Positions 1 through 12,900 of a DNA stretch of 64,000 nucleotides are shown here, one piece after another (the first letter of the stretch is position 1; every line of letters starts with the position of its first letter). The notes under the pieces were generated by a model. That model saw only the letters and a program-made list of their open reading frames with translations. It did not search any database and was not told where the DNA came from. The translations under genes were made by a program, and so were the position numbers. This DNA comes from Hepsetus odoe (lineage: Eukaryota; Chordata; Actinopteri; Characiformes; Hepsetidae): contig CM029384.1 in NCBI GenBank assembly GCA_017165825.1, forward strand, positions 24,389,550 to 24,453,549, given 5' to 3'.

Positions 1-7
1 CCACTTG

Positions 8-303
8 CCCCTCCCCCAGGTCTTCATTAAGTTGAATCAAACTTGTGGATGTGGTTTAGGATGCAGTAGGACTTACTATCTCTACAAACATCAACTTAAT
101 GCCAGACAAACAGCTGTTCAGTCTGATCTGGGATCAGGTTCCTCTGTATTTAGGACTGATTCTAGATCAGCTCCTGAAAACACACCCTGCTGTGTAAAAA
201 GTCTGGAATTTAGTTGATGTTTTAGAGACAGTAAGTTCTACTGTATCCTAAACCACACCCACAAGTCTGCTCCACCTTCATGGAGGTCTGGAGGAGGGGT
301 GAG
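8..303. mobile_element. MITE-like element with about 75-bp inverted ends (lyar intron)
   Basis: Bases about 8-85 and 226-303 are imperfect inverted copies of one another. Each contains the core TTGTGGRTGTGGTTTAGGAT followed by a CAGTAGRACTTACT-like stretch, leaving a spacer of about 140 bases. A third half-copy of the same end lies at 38523-38590. Long inverted ends, a short spacer and no coding capacity fit a non-autonomous DNA transposon. The superfamily was not identified and no clear target duplication was seen. It lies in the intron upstream of the first visible lyar exon. Confidence 0.5.
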
Positions 304-551
304 TGGTGGAAGGAAGTTTTGGGGAGAAAAGATTTGGGTGACTATTGACTTCTAGTGATGTTAACCTCGTGGCTCCGGTTCTGCATGATGGGAGATTTAT
401 TTGGATCCAAACATCAATCACAACTGGAGGAGGTGGATGTCTATGGAAGGGGTGGGGCCCTGTATAAGAGGTGGAGCTTAGTGGAGGGGGTGGAGCTGTA
501 GTAATGGGCTCATTGATCAGACACTAAGTGCTTCTGTGTGTATACGTTTAG

Positions 552-2934
552 CTGCCCAACGGGACCAAACCTCCTGAACCAGAAGTGGCTCCTGCGCCAC
601 CTCCAGAACCTCAGGAGCAGCAGGACGAGGAGATACCAAATGAGAAGAAAAAGAACAAGCGAGAGAGAAAAGAGGAGCGACAGAAGAAGAACAAGAAAAA
701 GCACAAGGAGAATGGCAGCACAGAGCAGGAGCAGAATGGACAGACGGTCTTGGAGGAACGACAGAAGAAGAAAAAGAGAAAGAGGGCGGCAGAGGAGTGT
801 GAGGAGGAGAGGGAAGGGAAATTGACAGATAAACCAAAGAAAAGGAAAGAGGAGGAGCCAGAAGGTAAAGATGTGCACCGAGGGGCGAACATAGAAATAA
901 TATTCAGAATGAAAGTTTGATTTAGGATTTCTGGGTGGAGATTTGTTTGAGCTTGTTTCTATTTTTCTCCAGCAGAGAACCAAAGCCTGGAGGACATGGA
1001 GGATCAGCAGGAGGTCCAGGATCAGTCCAGAACTTCAGGTACTGAGCTTTTCTTTGTGATTGTCCTGAACACAGAATTAAGACCGTTTGTGCTTAGGAGG
1101 ACACATTTGTGGTGGACTGTGCATAAATCTGAGCTGTCCCACGTCCTCCTCTCAGATAGCAGACTGTTCTTTAGATCATAAGACATGAAACAATTGAAGA
1201 GTGTGTGAACATGAATGCAGGACGTGTCCTTGGTCAGGAGTGGATGAAAGTCTGTAGGAGGAGAGCGTTTGAGACATGTTGGACAGCAGGGGGTGCTGTT
1301 GTTTCTCCCCCACAGTGACCGGTTTGAATAGGAGAACCAGATGGCAGGACCGGTTCCGAATATTTGGGTCTTTGGACAAAAGCTCACTTTCCCCAGGTTG
1401 AGCTTAGGTTCCTCATAACTTAACACACAAGAAGTAAAAAATGAAAATCAGGATAAATGTTTCTCTCTCTGTTTCCCATATATATATATATAAACGAGGT
1501 TCTCTCGTTCCCCGCGTTCTGTTCCGAGTCAGGCACTAAATTTGGAACTGATCAGGAAAGTAAACTGGTTGAATTTTGTTAGATTCTTCTTTTAGAACCA
1601 ATTGTTTTTAAGTATATTTGTATTATGTCTTCATTTCTGAAGAACTCTGTATTTTGCATTTGCTGGTTTGTAGAAAGGTGCTGTAGAAATAATCTCCATT
1701 GGCTCGCAATGGGGAAAAAAATGACTAAACTCGTTGTTTTGCGATGAAAATGATCTGCTGAAAGAGCCCTGTTCGAGGACCCGGTTCCCTGTTGGTCGAT
1801 GTCAGGAGCCCTAAATGATTGACTATAGAAAGAAATGTCCCTGTGTGTGAATGTGTGACTCCTCTGTCTCTGTCCTAAAGGGAAGTTTAACTGGAAGGGG
1901 ACGATACAGGCGGTTCTACGACAGGCGCCGGACGAAGGACTCGCCGTGAAAAGGCTCCGCAAGAAGGTGAGATTGTTCTAATCCTTGCTTGATCTTGGAT
2001 CCTTCCTTCTTTCTACTGGCCAGATGCTTTAGATTCTCCACAGACTGGTTTAAGATGGGAAAGAGACTGTAATGTTCAGGTTCTCTAAAAGCTCTCATAA
2101 TTTGTTTCCAAAAACAAGGAACCGGCTCTGTTCTGGTTTGAGCACCAGCAAAGTGCTTGCAGCATTTTGATCAAAGTAAATTTTCAGAACCTGAAATATC
2201 TGTTTTCCAGCAGGAATTGTTTTGGCTCTGGTGACAAGACGTTCTATATTTGGTGGATGTGAGGCCGATAGGTCAGACGGCAAGTTTGAGAACCGGTTGA
2301 AGTAGTTTGAAGCGCTGTGTTATCAGAAACTGAATCTCTGAAGATCCCAGAGAGCACTGCTCTTCCAAAAAAGTTTTTAAAAAATCTTTTTCTTTTTCCT
2401 TTTGTTGAGTCAATAAATCCGTATCGTCATCAGTGTCTTCAATACTGACGTCACAAAAGGCTGCGACACGCAAACGAGTTTCTGATCCAACCGGTGGTTC
2501 TGATCAGTCGTGGTTCTGATCAAACCGGTGGTTCTGATCAGTCGTGGTTCTGATCAAACCGGTGGTTCTGATCAGTCGTGGTTGCAGGTCAGTGTTAGTG
2601 GGTGTTTGATAAATCGATGTTCTGTATTTCAGCCAACAATGTTTAAAAAGCCTGTGTAACATTTTCCTGTTTTCTTTTGTTTGTCAGAGGTGTGATCATC
2701 GTTTAATATCAGTGCCACTTCTGTATCACTTCACAGTGGTGATCATGATCACTCTTCAGACCTCTTTCAGAAATGTGACTGTTTCTCTCTGTGTTCCAGG
2801 TTTTAGCGGCGTATTATTCCTTTAGTGGAGACGAGAACTTTAAATCGGAGGAGGAACTTTTCTCTCTCTTCAACAAGAAGATGAACAGCCCCAAGTTTAA
2901 GGTTGTGAAGGACAAAGTCAGGCTGGTGAAGTGA
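552..2934 (+). CDS. lyar: LYAR, cell growth-regulating nucleolar protein (C-terminal exons, 5' partial)
   Basis: Four coding exons join in phase: 552-864, 976-1038, 1881-1966 and 2800-2934 (TGA at 2932-2934). They give 198 C-terminal residues. The first exon begins after an AG at 550-551 and encodes a Pro/Glu start and then a very Lys/Arg/Glu-rich nucleolar-type region. The last two exons encode the diagnostic LYAR C-terminal domain, which opens with KFNWKGTI and ends with KDKVRLVK. LYAR is a nucleolar protein involved in rRNA synthesis and processing and in growth control; its LYAR-type zinc fingers are N-terminal and must lie left of this window. The order lyar-tmem128-otop1 on one strand matches human 4p16 and supports the call. 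Donor and acceptor sites are canonical. The earlier exons were not seen in bases 1-540. Confidence 0.9.
2487..2588. repeat. lyar: 34-bp tandem repeat, about 3 copies, lyar last intron
   Basis: The unit starts GATCAAACCGGTGGTTCTGA and continues with TCAGTCGTGGTTCT. It is repeated three times almost without change. It is intronic and non-coding. Confidence 0.8.
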
Positions 2935-3017
2935 TCAGGAATTCTCCTCCTCTTGGACTCAAGACTCCGTTTCCTTCTGAAAGCAGTTTTGTGTACAGAT
3001 TGTTCTGATTTTCTTAC

Positions 3018-3023
3018 AATAAA
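3018..3023 (+). promoter_or_regulatory. lyar: lyar polyadenylation signal
   Basis: A canonical AATAAA lies 84 bases after the lyar stop codon, so the 3' UTR is short. Nothing else competes nearby on this strand. Confidence 0.7.
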
Positions 3024-3154
3024 CTCTATGAACAGATTCGCTGCCTCACTGAAGAACATTCAGGGAACCAGGGTTCAGATTCTCTTGGAGATATGTGTAT
3101 GTTCTTTCCCCAGTGAAGCTCCACGTGTCCCCCGTGAAGCTGATGCTCTTATGA

Positions 3155-3318
3155 AGAGCGACTTACATTTCTTAACTACAGGGACAGTCGTCGTCCCCCG
3201 GAGCCACTTGGGGTTCAGGGTTTTGCTCAGGAAAGTTCTGGAGGTGGGATTCCAAACTGTGACCTCTTGGTCTGTAGGTGAGTATCAACCACTAGACCAC
3301 CAGCAGCAGCATCCTCCA
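3155..3318 (-). mobile_element. tRNA-headed SINE, family A
   Basis: Read on the minus strand, it opens with a tRNA A-box-like TGGTGGTCTAGTGGTTGA segment. An altered B box and a TCGCTCTTCAT tail then match the other family-A copies in this window. It directly abuts the VNTR element at 3327, and the same pair occurs inverted at 10.86-11.68 kb. Confidence 0.7.
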
Positions 3319-3326
3319 GAGCAGGT

Positions 3327-3805
3327 TTAGTTCAGGTTGTCTCTCCAGTGGGGGTGAATGAAACCGGATGTCCCAAATCTGTCCCTTTTCTGTCCCCAGT
3401 GAAGCTCCCTGTGTCTCTGAGCATCTCAGTGTGTCTCTGAGCGTCTCAGTGTGTCTCTGAGCGTCTCAGTGTGTCTCTGTGCGTCTCTGTGCGTCTCTGT
3501 GTGTCTCAGTGTCTCTGTGTGTCTCAGAGACACACAGAGACGCTCAGAGACACACATACGCGCTGAGACACACACAGACGCGCTGAGACACACACAGACG
3601 CGCTGAGACACACACAGACGCGCTGAGACACACTGAGTGTCTCTCAGTGTCTGTGTGTCTCTGTGTGTCTGAGTGTCTCTGTGGGACGGTGATGATGGTA
3701 AAATAGTCCACCTGAACTAAATCTCTGTTCTTCGTGTCCCTCCACCATGAACGGGTTCAGTTTTAGTCCAGAATCTTCTCCAAACTAAAACGCCGTCTCA
3801 GACAC
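3327..3805 (+). repeat. Dispersed VNTR element, copy 1 (GTGTCTCTGA-type core)
   Basis: Conserved flanks enclose a minisatellite core of variants of TGTCTCTGAG (3410-3680), part of which is inverted to AGACACAC forms. The left end has TTTAGTTCAGGT (3328-3339) and the right flank has its inverse ACCTGAACTAAA (about 3710-3721). The right flank continues with a stretch found at four other loci in the window (10.64-11.5, 19.59-20.15, 22.84-23.69 and 52.0-52.29 kb). ORFs across it are low-complexity artefacts. Confidence 0.75.
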
Positions 3806-5284
3806 CAGACAGCGATAATTGGGGGGAATAGACTTTCAGGCTGTTTCAGTAGAAATGTAAGGATGAGCGAGTTTTCTGCTGCACATTTTGGGGAACCTGA
3901 ATAAATAACGAGTGCAGATGATTTCAGATAGGTGTGCTTCTGACCACTCCCACACTCTGCAGCTGAGCAGAACCCGCTGAGCTCGGTTCTGGATGAAGAT
4001 GGAGCACAGAATTGAGTTGCTGCTGCTTCGTTTTCTAGATGTTTAAAGGCCTAAATCCTAAAGTACATTCCTGCAATGTGAGGCCTCACCTGGAGAACTC
4101 GCCTGTTACTTACCTGGACACACACTGAAACACCTGCCCACCTGTTGCAAACACACACACACACACTGAGAGTCTTGTGGGTTCTAATCCTGGTGCAGTA
4201 AGGCTGATCCTGCGCTTACCTGAAATCATATCGCACAGGTGTGACTGTCCTGCCTGACGTGGGACATTAAAGGACTGTTCAGGCTTGTTGGACTGTCTGT
4301 CCACTGCTGCTCAGCTTAGCCTTTAATACAGAGGAGAAAGAAAAGAGGATTCAGATCAAACTCAAAGACGGGGCCCATCCTGAGTGACGGATTGTAGCTT
4401 GATTTTATTCATCTATTTCTATAATTGCACTCCTATATCAGTCATATATCCAATTCTCTATTCCAATGTCCTTTTCCCTTCTTCCCACAATAGTTCCTCT
4501 GCCCTTCCATCCCTGAACTCCTCTAGTGGCCCAGTGCCCTTTCACCCCCGTCACCCTAAATCCCTTCCCTAGGTAGTATTCACGTCCCTGTCACCTTGAA
4601 CCTCTATATTATTAACTACATCTCTATTTTTCTCTGTTCTCTTCTGAGTGACGCTTTCTTTGCACGACAAGGTCACAGTCTTAGATGAGGCGTCTCCACC
4701 GGAGGCCTGGGAGCTCCCGGAGACAGATAAAAAGGCACACTCTGAACTGTGCAGGAGAGAGAGAGAGGATTCCACACAGAGAGGAACACTGACGGTCTCT
4801 TGAACATCCTGTAAGGACTTCGTTACTCTTCTGTTAATAAACTTGGCTATAGCTTTAAACCCTCTTCACCTCGTCACTGACTCCTCGAACCTCGGTTCTC
4901 AATCGGAGAATCCAACATGGGCCTGGGATTATTTATTAGGGGCCAGGCTTTATCTGCAGCACCATTCCTTTATTATCAGTGTACTTCCAAACATTGTTAC
5001 TCACTTTTCTACACATCCATTCAGTATGATGGACAGAGAGACAGACAGACAGAAAGATGAGTGTGACGTCCGTGATGGAGAACTAGTAGAGACGGTGATG
5101 AAAGTGAAGCGGTGAAGTTCATGTGGATTATTTTCAGTAGATTGTTTTTATTGGAGTTGAAGTTCGAGGCTTTAATAGTCTTTAATTCTAGAGATTCAGT
5201 TCACTTTCAGCACAGACAGACGCTCCAGACGTCCTTCAGAGGAGACACGCCTCACTTTTACACTCTCAGTAATAATTCTGCACT
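3806..5284. other. Intergenic DNA between lyar and tmem128, no gene seen
   Basis: No exon-like ORF with splice sites was found. The stretch holds a short CA run near 4150 and AT-rich unique-looking sequence. ORFs up to 90 codons lack conservation cues I recognise. Confidence 0.5.
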
Positions 5285-5600
5285 TCATTTTTACATCTTC
5301 CTCATCAGTACACCCTGTACTTTACTTTACACTCAGCACATTCCCTACTTTTACTTTACACTCTCAGTACATTCCTGTACTTTTTACTTTACACTCTCAG
5401 TACATTCCTGTACTTTTTACTTTTTATACTCTCAGTACATTCCTGTACTTTTACTTACACTCTCAGGACATTCCTGTACTTTTACTTTATACTCCTGTAC
5501 ATTCACACTTTTACTTTATACTCCTAAAGTACATTCCTGTACTTTTACTTACACCTCATCAGTACATACCTGTACTTTTTCTTTATACCTGAGTACTGGC
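5285..5600. repeat. Degenerate minisatellite (ACTCTCAGTACATTCCTGTA type)
   Basis: A roughly 30-base unit combines CTCAGTACATTCCTGTACTT with TTACTTTACA. It recurs about nine times with indels. The 190-codon ORF across it is a by-product of the repeat. Confidence 0.75.
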
Positions 5601-5729
5601 ACTGCAATTACAGGTAGGAGTAAAGTAGATGAGTCAGTACTTTCAGTCTTTTTTTTTTTGAGTATCTGTCTTTTAGATGTTTAGATACTCTAAAATATTG
5701 AGCATGACATTTTTCATTGAACACTTTCT

Positions 5730-5940
5730 TCGCTGCCTCACTAGGGTCGCCACAGCAGTTCAACCGTCTCCGTTTCTTCCGATCCTCTGCATCTTACTGC
5801 TTCAAACTGACCGTCCTCTCACCCTGTCTATAAACTCTCTGTCTTACTCTCTTTCACGAACAGTCGGTCTCCAGCACCAACGGTGCACTCTGCCTGTGGA
5901 AGCAGACGGGGTTCGTGTCCTCCTCTAGGTCGGATCTTTG
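5730..5940 (-). mobile_element. Fragment of an RTE-like LINE 3' region
   Basis: On the minus strand the sequence resembles the 3' part of the LINE copies elsewhere in the window, including the stretch read on plus as CACTAGGGTCGCCACAGCAG. It is short and degraded, so the family call is tentative. Confidence 0.35.
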
Positions 5941-6378
5941 GTCGTGGAGTGACCTTTGACCTTTGAGGCCTGGTCGCCCTGAGCTCCTACCATCCAACGG
6001 TGCTGGTAATGGTAAGAGACCGCATACAGTATGATTAGCGGCCGTAAACTTCGGGAGTGACTCGGGACTTACCGCCCAGGTAAGAACGGGATACTTAAAA
6101 ACAGGGAGTGGAAGGCCGACTTTTCTCCGAGGGAACAATTCCGCTTGGTTGTTCGGGCGCTAGTCGCTGAGATAAGAGGCCCGGTAACCGCATCATAGTG
6201 CATCTCTGATAGATGGATAACCAGCTGAGGCCGAGTTCTGCTTTCTGTCAGGATTCACCCGCTTCCTTTTACTGATCTGGTTTGAGCGCATCGGACGGAG
6301 GAAAAGTAACCGCCTTTCTTCCCTTTTGTTTAAGCTGCTTAATACATAAAGAAACTAGCCTGGAGTCAGCAGAATAAA

Positions 6379-7483
<1,105 letters not shown>

Positions 7484-7889
7484 GTTAAAGGGGGTATGTG
7501 TGTAAAAGTATACGACTCTGATAAAGCTCTGTCTCTCTCTCTCACAGGCCTGTATTGTTCACCCATCCATTGTTCTAATGCTTGTGAGAGACGAGGGGAC
7601 AGATCAGGTCTCTTGTGGGAAGGAAAAAAAAATGTGCCACTTGCTGACGGTCTGGACGAGTATTGGATTAATTCAGGTTCTCAGCTGTGAGACAGAGGGA
7701 ACGTCGGTGCTTTTCAAAGATCTGCTCATGTGAAATCACACACAAGCATAAAGGTCAAACCAAATTTACAAACAAGGAGGATTCGGGTTAACTACCCTGT
7801 TCAGGGCTGTGAGTAAAGAACGGTTCTCCACGTGGTCTTTTAACAGAAGATCATGAGACAAGGGAGAGACAAGCATGGATAGGATTACT

Positions 7890-8130
7890 GAAAATGACTG
7901 TTCCTGTCATTGTGAAACCCAGCGCACAGTGGGACACAACCAAATTACACCTCTGCTTTTAACCTACACACCGTCCAGCAGGGAGCAGCTATTGAAAGTG
8001 CCCGTGGAGCAGTGATGGGGACGTTTCCTTGCTCAACGGTACCTCAGGGCAAACTACTGGTCTGGGATTCGAACCCACGACCTTCTGATCCTTGGGCCTC
8101 CTCCCTAAACATTAGGCCACCGCTGCCGCA
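7890..8130 (-). mobile_element. tRNA-headed SINE, family B
   Basis: On the minus strand a B-box-like GGTTCGAATC segment is followed by a conserved body (read on plus as GATGGGGACG...ACCTCAGGGC, CACCGTCCAGCAGGG) and a tail containing CACAATGACAGG. Several other copies occur in the window (16.2, 18.2, 18.5, 21.5, 21.8, 28.1, 38.1, 47.2 and 48.5 kb). Confidence 0.75.
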
Positions 8131-8189
8131 GTCAGGGGAGAGTGTGAACGCAGTGGAGATTCTGGGGAATTCACAGGGGTCAGCACCCC

Positions 8190-8470
8190 GAGAGTGCAGT
8201 GGCTGAGCCTCACCCTGGGAGACCCACCTTCCTGATCAGGATTAGGGACGAGCTTATTAGAGATACAGCTCCGTTTGGGTGGGTTAGAAACAACTTGAGA
8301 CGAGGATTATATCAGGAGGAGGATGTTGAAGATGGAGCTGCCAGGAAAGAGGAGAAGAGGAAGACCAAAGAGGAGGTTTATGGACGTGGTGAGAGAGGAC
8401 ATGCAGGGGGACGGTGTGAAAGAGGAAGATGCAGAGGACAGGAAGACATCTAACAGGAGCAGGAGGAAGA
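8190..8470 (+). mobile_element. 3' end of an RTE-like LINE (C-terminal ORF fragment)
   Basis: The reading frames hold the C-terminal block seen more fully at 50.27-50.64 kb: a Trp-rich stretch, then MLKMELPGKRRRGRPKRRFM, then DVVREDMQGD and DAEDRK. Frameshifts break it. It is a dead 5'-truncated copy of the family whose RT region is at 53.64-54.95 kb. Confidence 0.7.
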
Positions 8471-8511
8471 AGAAGAAGAATCCAAAGATTCTACAAAGAG
8501 AAACTGACCTG

Positions 8512-8690
8512 TCTTCATTTACATTTACGGCATTTATCAGACGCTCTTATCCAGAGTGTCTTCCATGTCCTAATTACAGGGACAGTCCCCCCTGGAGACA
8601 CTCAGGGTTAAGGGTCCTGCTCAGGGACCCAGTGGTGGTAGTGCTGGAGGTGGGATACGAACCTGGGACCTCTTGTACATAGACAAGTAC
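8512..8690 (-). mobile_element. tRNA-headed SINE, family A (minus copy)
   Basis: Read on the minus strand, the tail CACTCTGGATAAGAGCGTCT and a GGGACTGTCCCTGTAATTAG body match the neighbouring plus-strand copy. Together with 8697-8885 it forms a head-to-head SINE pair. Confidence 0.75.
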
Positions 8691-8696
8691 CCATGT

Positions 8697-8910
8697 TGGG
8701 GTGGTGGTGGTCTAGTGGAAGGATACTTGCCTATGGACCTCTGGCTCAAGAGGTCCCTGGTTCAAAGCCCACCTCTAGCACCTGAGCAAGACCCTTAACC
8801 CTGAGTTGCTCCAGGGGGACTGTCCCTGTAACATGGACATATAAGTCGCTCTGGATAAGAGTGTCTGCTAAATGCCGTTAATGTAAATGTAATGTAAATG
8901 TAATGTAAGT
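8697..8910 (+). mobile_element. tRNA-headed SINE, family A (plus copy, best preserved)
   Basis: An A-box-like TGGTCTAGTGGAAGGATA and a B-box-like GGTTCAAAGCC start the element. It ends in the fish SINE/LINE tail AAGTCGCTCTGGATAAGAGT and then CTGCTAAATGCCGTTAATG, followed by TGTAAATG repeats. The tail resembles the conserved 3' ends of fish V-SINE or Mermaid-type elements. Confidence 0.8.
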
Positions 8911-9837
8911 ACCACCACTAGACCACCACCACCCCGTATCAGCTCCTAAAGGTTCTGCTGTGCTGTTGAAGCTCGCTTCTTCAGGAACAATGGAGATTCG
9001 GGTTTTACACCGTTTCTGTTCTTTCAGCTCAGCGTCTCGTTCTCGTCTCACAGCTGAGACGTCTGATCCTCTTAAGAGCCTGTGGTGGGTTTGGCGCTGA
9101 TCCATCTTTCTGAGTTCATCTATTGTACGCTTTCACCATCTCACCTACTTCCCAATTGTCTCTCTCTCTCTGAGTCTCTTTCTCTCTCCCTCACTGTCTC
9201 TCTCTGTCTCTCTCTCCTGGCAGGTGAGAGCAGGTTTATTTCCCAGCTGAACTCTAGACCTGTTTGGCAGTCAGTCTGAATCCTCAGTCACTGATACTTG
9301 GTTCCACAGCAGTGCGGTTGGCAGGGTTCAGGTCTACCTCTCACCTGGCACCTGTCGGAACAGACCACCTTTTGAACCCGCTCACCCACAGGTAGCAGTG
9401 CAGGTGTGCTGCTCTAACAGGTGCGCTGGCAGCGGCCCTGCTGACTATTCCTCTTTAAAACCGCAGCCTTTCTTTTGATCTTTTACTTGTTCATCTTAGA
9501 ACAGTGGTCCAGATTTCATGGGTCCTTCATTAGGACGTTCCCTCACAGAGCTCTACTTCACCATCTTCAGCGGTGCAGCTGGTTAATACGGAGTACACGA
9601 AGAAGTGGTGCTGAATGAACCAGACGTCTGGCTTTATCTTCTGATCCTAATTTTCTTTCCAGATTAATTCAACTGATTCCCAGGATCTTGGTTTCAAATC
9701 TCAAAAATGTCTCTGTGATCTTCTCCTTGTCCCCCAGAATTATACAGACATATGTAAATGAGCTCTGGCGACGTCTCTCCGGAACTCCTCCGTTTGGTTA
9801 TCGTTTTAATCATGATCATCAAATCAGATTTGTTAAT

Positions 9838-9912
9838 GATTAAACTGGGAATTTCTCAGAGCTTCTTAACAACAACAACAACAACAACAACAATAATAAA
9901 AATAATAATTTG
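9838..9912. repeat. (AAC)n/(AAT)n microsatellite upstream of tmem128
   Basis: A run of AAC triplets passes into AATAAT triplets and ends directly before the GC-rich tmem128 promoter. Confidence 0.85.
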
Positions 9913-9996
9913 GACGCACGTGGGCGCGTGACGTCGGCGCGCGTCACGCGTTTGCGGAAGTGGGCGGAGTCTGAGCTTGTGACAGTGTTTGCAGTG
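9913..9996 (+). promoter_or_regulatory. tmem128: tmem128 core promoter / 5' UTR, CpG-rich
   Basis: A sharp change to CpG-rich sequence just before the start codon includes an E-box CACGTG (9917-9922), a CRE-like TGACGTC (9929-9935) and an ETS-like CGGAAG (9955-9960). No TATA box is evident. This is the usual make-up of a housekeeping promoter; the binding sites are predictions from sequence only. Confidence 0.55.
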
Positions 9997-12900
9997 ATGG
10001 AGGCTTCCGGTGCGGAGAGCGAGATTCTAACTCTGAGAAACAGGTTTAAAAGAGACGCCGAGCTTCTCTTACAGGCCGTTTCCGAGGAGGACGAGAAGAG
10101 TGAGTGTCCCGCGGTGTTTGTTGTTTATTTTTATCGGAACGGAAGATGGGATTCTCCGTTCCACCTTAAATAGCCGAGCGGCCCCGGAGCTGCACTGTGG
10201 AGCTGCTCGGATATTTAAGGTGGAACGGACAGTTCCGACAAGAGGCGAACTCCAGCTGCAGGGAGGGTGGAGGGGGTTTCTGCTCATGAGTGAAATCGTG
10301 ATCAAACCCAACAGCTGTGTGTTCATCTGATTGGACTGTTTTAAAGGGGAAATCACTTTGCCTCTATTTATAGTTAATCCAGTGAGAGGCTTGAACTCCT
10401 ACAGGTCTGCAGCACTGCGCACCCTGCTCTGCTGGCCTGTCCCACAACAGCCCCACTGTCCTCTGGTGCCAGGCCCAGATGTCCCAGACAGGGACGGACC
10501 TGCTGGTCTGCTTGGCCCGGTGCCACTGCTGTCCAGAACCTTGATCCCGTCAGCTGTCGGTGTCTGATCAGCACTGGCACTGGAAAAGCGGATTCACTCC
10601 CAACGTCAGAGACACGGAAACCTGCCGTCTAACAGAGGTCCTGACCGTCCCCCGTGTGTGTGAATGAAACAGGACGTCTGAGCGTCCCTCACAGACATGA
10701 GCTGGTGGTGGAGACGCTGTCTGGTGTCTGAACGTCCCTCACAGACATGAGCTGCTGGTGGAGACGCTGTCTGGTGTCTGAGACGGTGTTTTAGTTTGGA
10801 GAAGATTCTGGACTAAAACTGAACCCATTCATGGTGGAGGGACACGAAGAACAGAGATTTAGTTCAGATGGACTATTTTACCATCATCACCGTCCCACAG
10901 AGACACACAGAGACACACTCTGAGACACACTCTGAGACACTCACAGAGACACTCACAGAGACACTCACAGAGACACTCAGAGACACAGACACACACAGAG
11001 ACACTCAGAGAGACACTCGGAGACACACTCGGAGACACACTCGGAGACACTCGGAGACACACTCGGAGACTCTCGGAGACTCTCGGAGACACTCACGGAG
11101 ACACTCACAGAGACACACACAGAGAGACACACACGGAGACACTCGGAGACACACTCAGAGACACTCTCAGACACACACAGAGACACTCAGAGAGACACTC
11201 AGAGACACACACAGACACACACTCAGAGACACACTCAGAGACACACACAGACACACACTCAGAGACACACACAGAGACACTCAGAGAGACACACAGAGAC
11301 TCTCGGAGACACTCGGAGACTCTCGGGGACACTCGGAGACTCTCGGGGACACTCTGAGACACTCTCGGAGACACTCTCAGAGACACTCTCAGAGACACAC
11401 TCTGAGACACAGGGAGCTTCACTGGGGACAGAAAAGGGACAGATTTGGGACATCCGGTTTCATTCACCCCCACTGGAGAGACAACCTGAACTAAACCTGC
11501 TCTGGAGGATGCTGCTGCTGGTGGTCTAGTGGTTGATACTCACCTACAGACCAAGAGGTCACAGTTTGGAATCCCACCTCCAGAACTTTCCTGAGCAAAA
11601 CCCTGAACCCCAAGTGGCTCCGGGGGGGACGACTGTCCCTGTAGTTAAGAAATGTAAGTCGCTCTGGATGAGAGTAAATATAAATGGACTGGAGTACATG
11701 GAATTATGGGAAAATTTTGAGGAATAATGAGATTTTCCCCAATTGAATAATAAGTTAAATTAAATGACGTCTCTACTTATAAACACACCTTTTCACCTTA
11801 ATAACTAACTTCCTGTCCTCTGCATCTTCCTCTTTCACACTGTCCCCCTGCATGTCCTCTCTCACCACGTCCATAAACCTCCTCTTTGTCCTTCCTCTTC
11901 TCCTCTTTCCTGCCAGCTCCATCTTCAACATCCTCCTCCTGACATACTCCTCGTCTCCTCTGGACACGTCCAAACCAACGCAGTCTCACATTGTTTCTAA
12001 CTCACCCAACGGAGCTGTATCTCTAATAAACTCGGCCCTAATCCTGATCAGGAAGGTTCACAGAAATGGGGGGGGGGGGGAGACTTCTGAACAGGACTGT
12101 GTCTTTTGGGATAATGGGGGAAAGTTAATGATGGACAGAAGGTCCGCTGGAATCTTCAGGCTGACTGTGGTTGTTTCTGTAATTTCAGGAAAGGAAGCTG
12201 AATCTAAACCCCTTCCCCGAATTAACCGGCACTCCGTCTTCTGGATCCTGGCGTCGGTGGGTTTGACCTACTACGTAGATTTCTTCACCGTCATTCTAGA
12301 AAACAGTGATATTAAAAGGTAATGGAAACCTCTGGAAGGTAATGTATGTGAATGAGTGTTTACATTTACAGACAAACTGAGCACTTTTTAAAGACTGCTG
12401 AAGGATTTTTTGAAGCCATTCTAAAGTATGAAAGATCTCCACAGTCTTTAAAGTCCATATTTGGGGACTGAGCAGCAAAAACTACCACAAAAACTCATTT
12501 GCATATTGTTTTCCATGCAGTTTAGCTCCATAAGCTGAATTTTGAAGTTTTAGCCTCGTGCTGCATTAAATGAGCTGCAATTCAGGGCAGCCAATCAGAA
12601 AAGAAATCATTTACATATAAAGCAATAGTCACAACATCCTCTGACTCTAAAGGATAAACAGAGTTTTGGGAAAAGGTGCAAAAAAACCCCTCAGCCAATC
12701 AAAATGGCCAAAACAAGCAGACTTTTGCTGGATTAACACAAAAACCGGATTCGTCAGAGCGTGCAGTATCACTGAGCTGTGATTGGTCAGAAGCGCTGAT
12801 TGATGAGAGGCTGATTTGAACGTGGCCTCGCTCTGGGACTGATCCCGTGAGGATGATTAACAGCTCGCCTTGTGCATCGTCGGCGTTCCCGCTGCTCTTG

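Noticed and set aside
585..920. The lyar ORF read through to 920
   Set aside because: It passes a GTAAAG donor at 865; the phase joins only to the exon at 976, and the read-through part is not conserved.
10859..11494. Thr/His/Arg-rich ORFs (RHTQRDT type) on both strands
   Set aside because: Low-complexity translation of the AGACACTCAG VNTR core, seen again at every copy of the element.
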